This document shows, in pieces, positions 60,801-64,000 of a DNA stretch of 64,000 nucleotides. Positions within the stretch are counted from its first letter, which is position 1, and each line of letters begins with the position of its first letter. Position numbers and translations under genes: made by a program. The notes below the pieces were generated by a model. That model did not search any database. It saw only the letters and a program-made list of their open reading frames with translations, and was not told where the DNA came from. The stretch is from the NCBI RefSeq assembly GCF_032854445.1, contig NC_088306.1, forward strand, positions 22,909,764 to 22,973,763, given 5' to 3'. Source of the DNA: Liolophura sinensis (Eukaryota > Mollusca > Polyplacophora > Chitonida > Chitonidae).

Positions 60801-62942
60801 TTTTGTCTTGCAGTGCGACTTACTTCTGTACAGTATGTCTCGTACAGGCTTTCGTCTTGTGCGACTTATTTCTGTACAGTATGTCTCGTACAGGCTTTCG
60901 TCGTGCTGTGCGACTTACTTCTGTACAGTATGTCTCGTACAGGCTGTCGTCTTGCTGTGTGACTTACTTCTGTATAGTATGTCTCGTACAGGCTTTCGTC
61001 TTGCTGTGCGACTTACTTCTGTACAGTATGTCTCGTACAGGCTTTCGTCTTGTGCGACTTATTTCTGTACAGTATGTCTCATACAGGCTTTCGTCTTGCT
61101 GTGCAACTTACTACTGTACAGTATGTCTCGTACAGGCTTTCATCTTGCTGTGCGACTTAATTCTGTACAGTATGTCTCGTACAGGCTTTCGTCTTGCTGT
61201 GTGACTTACTTCTGTACAGTATGTCTCGTACAGGCTGTGGTCTTGCTGTGCGACTTACTTCTGTACAGTATGTCTCATACAGGCTTTTGTCTTGCTGTGC
61301 GACTTACTTCTGTACAGTATGTCTCTTACAGGTTTTTGTCCTGCTGTGTGACTTACTTCTGTACAGTCTGTCTGATCATAGCTTTTGTGTTGTTGAGTGA
61401 CATACATGTACATCCATATGGTCAGATCTGGGCTTCTGTCTAGCTGGAACTTACTTTTGTACAGTCTGTCTGATCATGGCTTTTGTCCTGCGGTGTGACT
61501 TACTCTTGTATTGTTGGGTGACACACAGGGACTTCCATACCGTCAGATCAGGGCTTCTGTCTAGCTGGATGACTTACTTCTGTACAGTCTGTATGATCAT
61601 GGCTTTTGTCTTGCTGTGTGCTTACTTTTAAGCATTCTGTCTAAGCATGGCTTCGGTTATGTGACTTACTTTTTTACAGTTTGTCTGATCATGGCTTTCT
61701 TCTCTTTCTCTCTCTTCACTGCCTCTAATAAGGACTGGAAACTGCAGCGTTCAATCAGCTCATGGAGTGTCGCTGACATCACCTTCTCTATGAATCCTCT
61801 ACAGAGGAAAAAACAAGAAAAACAACACTGGTAAATACTAAATAAAAAACTATAAAAGGAAACAAAGACAGATTTTTGGCTGGTTGATTGTTGTTCAGGA
61901 TGATATAACTTATACACGGGTGGTCAGTTCTACGGGTGGGGAAAATCGGAGTTCCCAAAGTTAACCCTCTGACCTTTATTACTGTTGAACTTTACACACA
62001 TGTGACATACAGAAATGCACATCCAATTGGTGTAAGACAAGTGGTCTCTAACACGCATCAACATTCCCAAATGGAAGCATTGTATTGGACAGATTGTCAC
62101 TAATCTGTCCAATATAATCACTGCTTATAATCACAAAAGGCCCAACAAACCATGAAAGTGAGGAATTTAGAAATTGCCTGCTTACGGACACAAAGGAAAG
62201 TTTCACTAAAGACTCTCAGAGATCTACTGCCCACCATACCTTTGGTAGTGAACTAGTTTTTGAGGTGATGGTGAGACAGGGCTTTCATCGAGGTAGACTG
62301 AGCCTTAGACTAATAAGGTAGACTAATTATTATTCAGTTTGCAATTTTGGATTTGGTTTGCAAAGATGTGCCATTTATTTGTCTTAACAAGATGTTGCAT
62401 GTTGTTGTTGACCTTGGAGTCATTATGATGTAGAACTCTTTTGAAGTTGAAGGCAAGAAAAAGTGAATACGTGCCACATTTTCCATTTATACAGATCACC
62501 ATTATGTATAAGTAATACTTGGCATATGATCTCGATCAAAAATATTACAGTCACTTTACAGTTCTGTTGTGCAAGCTGCAAAAGTTATTTTTACAATTAA
62601 TTGTAAATCTCATTGTTAGGGTATACAACTGATGGTAGCTAAGATTTCATTATGCAAGTGGCCCCAGTGGACCTCGCTGTTATCAATGGTCGCGTACCTG
62701 TCTGTCTGAATTTTGGTGATGTTATCTACTGTGAGAGGGTTCTGGCGTAGGCTTCGTGCAAACACATGTGTGCTGTTCCGTAAGTTACCCCCCAAGCTCC
62801 CCACAGTCTTTTCCACCTCAGCTAAGCGGTTTTTCTTCTGTGTCGTTTTCTGAATTGCTTCTTTCTCCGCCAGAACATTTTCGAATTTCTGTTCCAGATC
62901 TCTCTGTGTTTCAACCAACTCTGTGATTTCATCTCGGACAAT
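54786..62942 (-). CDS. IQCG: IQCG / dynein regulatory complex protein 9, 3' seven exons (N-terminus not found)
   Basis: DRC9 is a coiled-coil, IQ-motif subunit of the nexin-dynein regulatory complex of motile cilia. Visible exons: 62698-62942, 61670-61798, 57797-58040, 57330-57404, 56867-56998, 56094-56195, 54786-54890. Phases agree throughout (1032 nt, 343 residues plus TAA). Recognisable stretches are [88 protein letters not shown] and [20 protein letters not shown], then the IQ motif [12 protein letters not shown] and a Lys-rich tail. All are collinear with vertebrate IQCG (about 440 residues), so roughly 100 N-terminal residues are missing. They probably lie right of 64000, because nothing convincing was seen in 62943-64000. 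Confidence 0.93.
55177..55448 (-). mobile_element. tRNA-derived SINE, full length, well preserved
   Basis: The best copy in the window, from the (ATTT)n tail to CGACTGAGCCATGGAGGCCC. The head carries A-box-like and B-box-like sequence on the minus strand (TGGCTCAGTCGG and GTTCAAGTCC). Target duplication cagagtattta, 11 bp exact. Likely a young insertion in the intron before the last IQCG exon. Confidence 0.9.
55460..55610 (-). mobile_element. Second SINE-like family, degraded copy
   Basis: GTCATACTCAAGACAATTTC, then a gatggcagtcag block, then ccgacaaatttggcaagata. Same pattern as 30745-30890. It sits just right of a full-length SINE of the main family. Confidence 0.5.
56094..56195 (-). CDS. 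IQCG: IQCG exon with duplicated acceptor region
   Basis: Encodes [20 protein letters not shown] and [15 protein letters not shown] (34 codons, phase 0 at both ends). Acceptor TTATGTTACAG, donor GTCAGT. The acceptor plus the first ~47 nt recur upstream at about 56296, 56446 and 56584. Confidence 0.9.
56145..56665. repeat. About 145 bp array made from an IQCG exon acceptor region, 4 units
   Basis: The genuine unit (56150) and copies at about 56296, 56446 and 56584 share the acceptor, about 47 nt of exon and a stretch of upstream intron. Decoy acceptors remain intact at 56338 and 56626. The 56446 copy is split by a 35 nt insertion and has lost the AG. A fainter relic is at 56795-56840. Confidence 0.88.
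58600..61690. repeat. 49 bp array made from an IQCG exon donor region, about 62 units
   Basis: The transcript-strand unit carries GAAAGCCTGTATGAGACATA then CTGTACAGAAGTAAGTCGCA. The real exon end reads GAAAGCCATGATCAGACAAA then CTGTAAAAAAGTAAGTCACA, and units nearest the exon (from about 61460) are intermediate. Nearly all units keep a GTAAGT donor. A 440 bp (9-unit) higher-order repeat is visible: the 'agtgtgtctc' variant at 59021 recurs at 59461. Confidence 0.95.
61670..61798 (-). CDS. IQCG: IQCG exon whose 3' end founded the 49 bp array
   Basis: Encodes [18 protein letters not shown] through [10 protein letters not shown], phase 2 in and out, with donor AA|GTAAGTCAC. The last 25-30 nt and the donor match the tandem units that fill most of the following intron; the nearest units are the most similar. 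Confidence 0.9.
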
Positions 62943-64000
62943 CTGAAGTTGAAAAAGAAAAATATATTTTAAAAACTAAAGGTTACATCAAAAGATTCAA
63001 TACTCATTTCTGCAACATGTAATGACTGCATTTTTTTTTCGGCAACTCTTGTAGTGAGTATTCATGCAATAAAATATTTTATATATACATCATGCTTAAC
63101 TGAAAGAAATATATTATAATCAATTACTAAATACTGGTAGTCTATAAGATTTTTCCACATGGAACTTCCATATTTATACATTTCAATATGAACTTAATAT
63201 TAAAATGACATGGTCGCACAAAATTTGGATTTTTAAACATATTCTGACTGCGACGTCTTAACGAAGTTTTAAAGTTCATTCGTAAACTAAATCAGTCACG
63301 TTGAAATAAAAAATATTCATTGAGTATGTAGTTTGTACGCGCCCGGAGAATTTGTGCCGTTATTCAAATTCAACACAAAGAGGGCGGGGCATTTTGTCTC
63401 ATTAATATTCTACCTGAAAGGCCGGAACCATATGCGTAGCCTTCGGAAGGTCCAATCAAAACAAAGGTGTCGAGTGAAGTGTGTGTGGGTGACAGAATCA
63501 GTGTCAGTGTGAACTTGCTATCTAATCTTTCCTACTCAATCTGCTCCATCTAAGCATGCGGTTGTACATGAATGCGGTTGTACATGAAGTAAGCTGCAGC
63601 TAAGTGGCAGGTTCATCAAGCAGTAACTAAGCGACATCCTGCTTTGTGAGACACTTTTCATGCATCTCGGGACCCTTTTCTTCCTTCAATGTACTCCACT
63701 GTTCAAACTGACCACGAATTACAACTCTAGGCTTGCTTGTCATTCTAATGAGCTTTTTTCTTATGCCTCTTTTTGGCCAATCCTATCATGAGAGAGCCGT
63801 AAATCCTTCTGAAGTATCGAGAGATGTGCGCAAGGTCCATTTCCACTGAATTGACAGCGCCTCATTTAAATATTTTTTCATTTTTTTTGTTATTTTTAAA
63901 CATTCACTTAGCGTACAATGCTGTGGGGTGGGGTGAACGAACAGCTTGTAACTTTTACTTCTTGAGAAAAATACCCGCTATTCATGTCATTCTGTAATAA
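62943..64000. other. IQCG upstream intron or 5' region, no exon recognised
   Basis: The acceptor at 62943 shows that an upstream exon exists, but no segment matching the IQCG N-terminus was found here. The part 63340-63480 is less AT-rich than its surroundings and could be a promoter. This is unresolved. Confidence 0.4.

Noticed and set aside
58562-61443. Overlapping frames rich in Leu, Cys and Tyr resembling membrane proteins (up to 274 codons)
   Set aside because: Products of the 49 bp array; every plus-strand frame gives a similar shifted peptide. The sequence is antisense to an IQCG exon end.

Overview
The window is animal nuclear DNA. Genes are split by many short introns, introns are loaded with minisatellites, and tRNA-derived SINE copies are scattered throughout. 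The SINE tail, the intron sizes and the gene set fit a lophotrochozoan, most likely a mollusc. That assignment is inferred from repeat style and was not tested by a search.

Layout, left to right. (1) 0.4-20.1 kb, minus strand: the 5' part of a gene for a coiled-coil protein ending, inside the window, in an EF-hand. I do not recognise it. Its introns hold large tandem arrays with 21, 52, 42 and 48 bp units. (2) 21.6-29.9 kb: a degraded Polinton/Maverick (adintovirus-like) element. Imperfect terminal inverted repeats are visible, with relics of polymerase B, a retroviral-type integrase, a packaging ATPase, a major capsid protein and accessory genes. All are broken. (3) 32.0-48.7 kb, minus strand: a complete ERCC5/XPG nucleotide-excision-repair endonuclease gene in 15 exons. 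The reading frame closes exactly (1118 codons plus stop) and all catalytic acidic residues are present. (4) 50.6-51.2 kb, plus strand: a small three-exon MADF-domain gene. (5) 54.8-62.9 kb, minus strand: the last seven visible exons of IQCG/DRC9, a subunit of the axonemal nexin-dynein regulatory complex. Its N-terminal exons were not found and are probably beyond the right edge.

Two results stand out. First, ERCC5 carries two introns with textbook minor-spliceosome (U12) signals: an AT-AG intron 1 and an AT-AC intron 13. Both restore the frame exactly. Second, at least four (probably five) tandem arrays in ERCC5 and IQCG consist of units made from an exon edge plus its splice site: 25 nt of ERCC5 exon 10 with its acceptor, the end of ERCC5 exon 2 with its donor, the end of an IQCG exon with its donor (about 60 copies), and the start of another IQCG exon with its acceptor. 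The introns are therefore seeded with many decoy splice sites descended from the real ones. This repeated birth of minisatellites at exon-intron junctions is the most unusual feature of the window.

The three minus-strand genes share a strand but nothing indicates co-regulation. No rRNA, functional tRNA gene or CRISPR array was seen.
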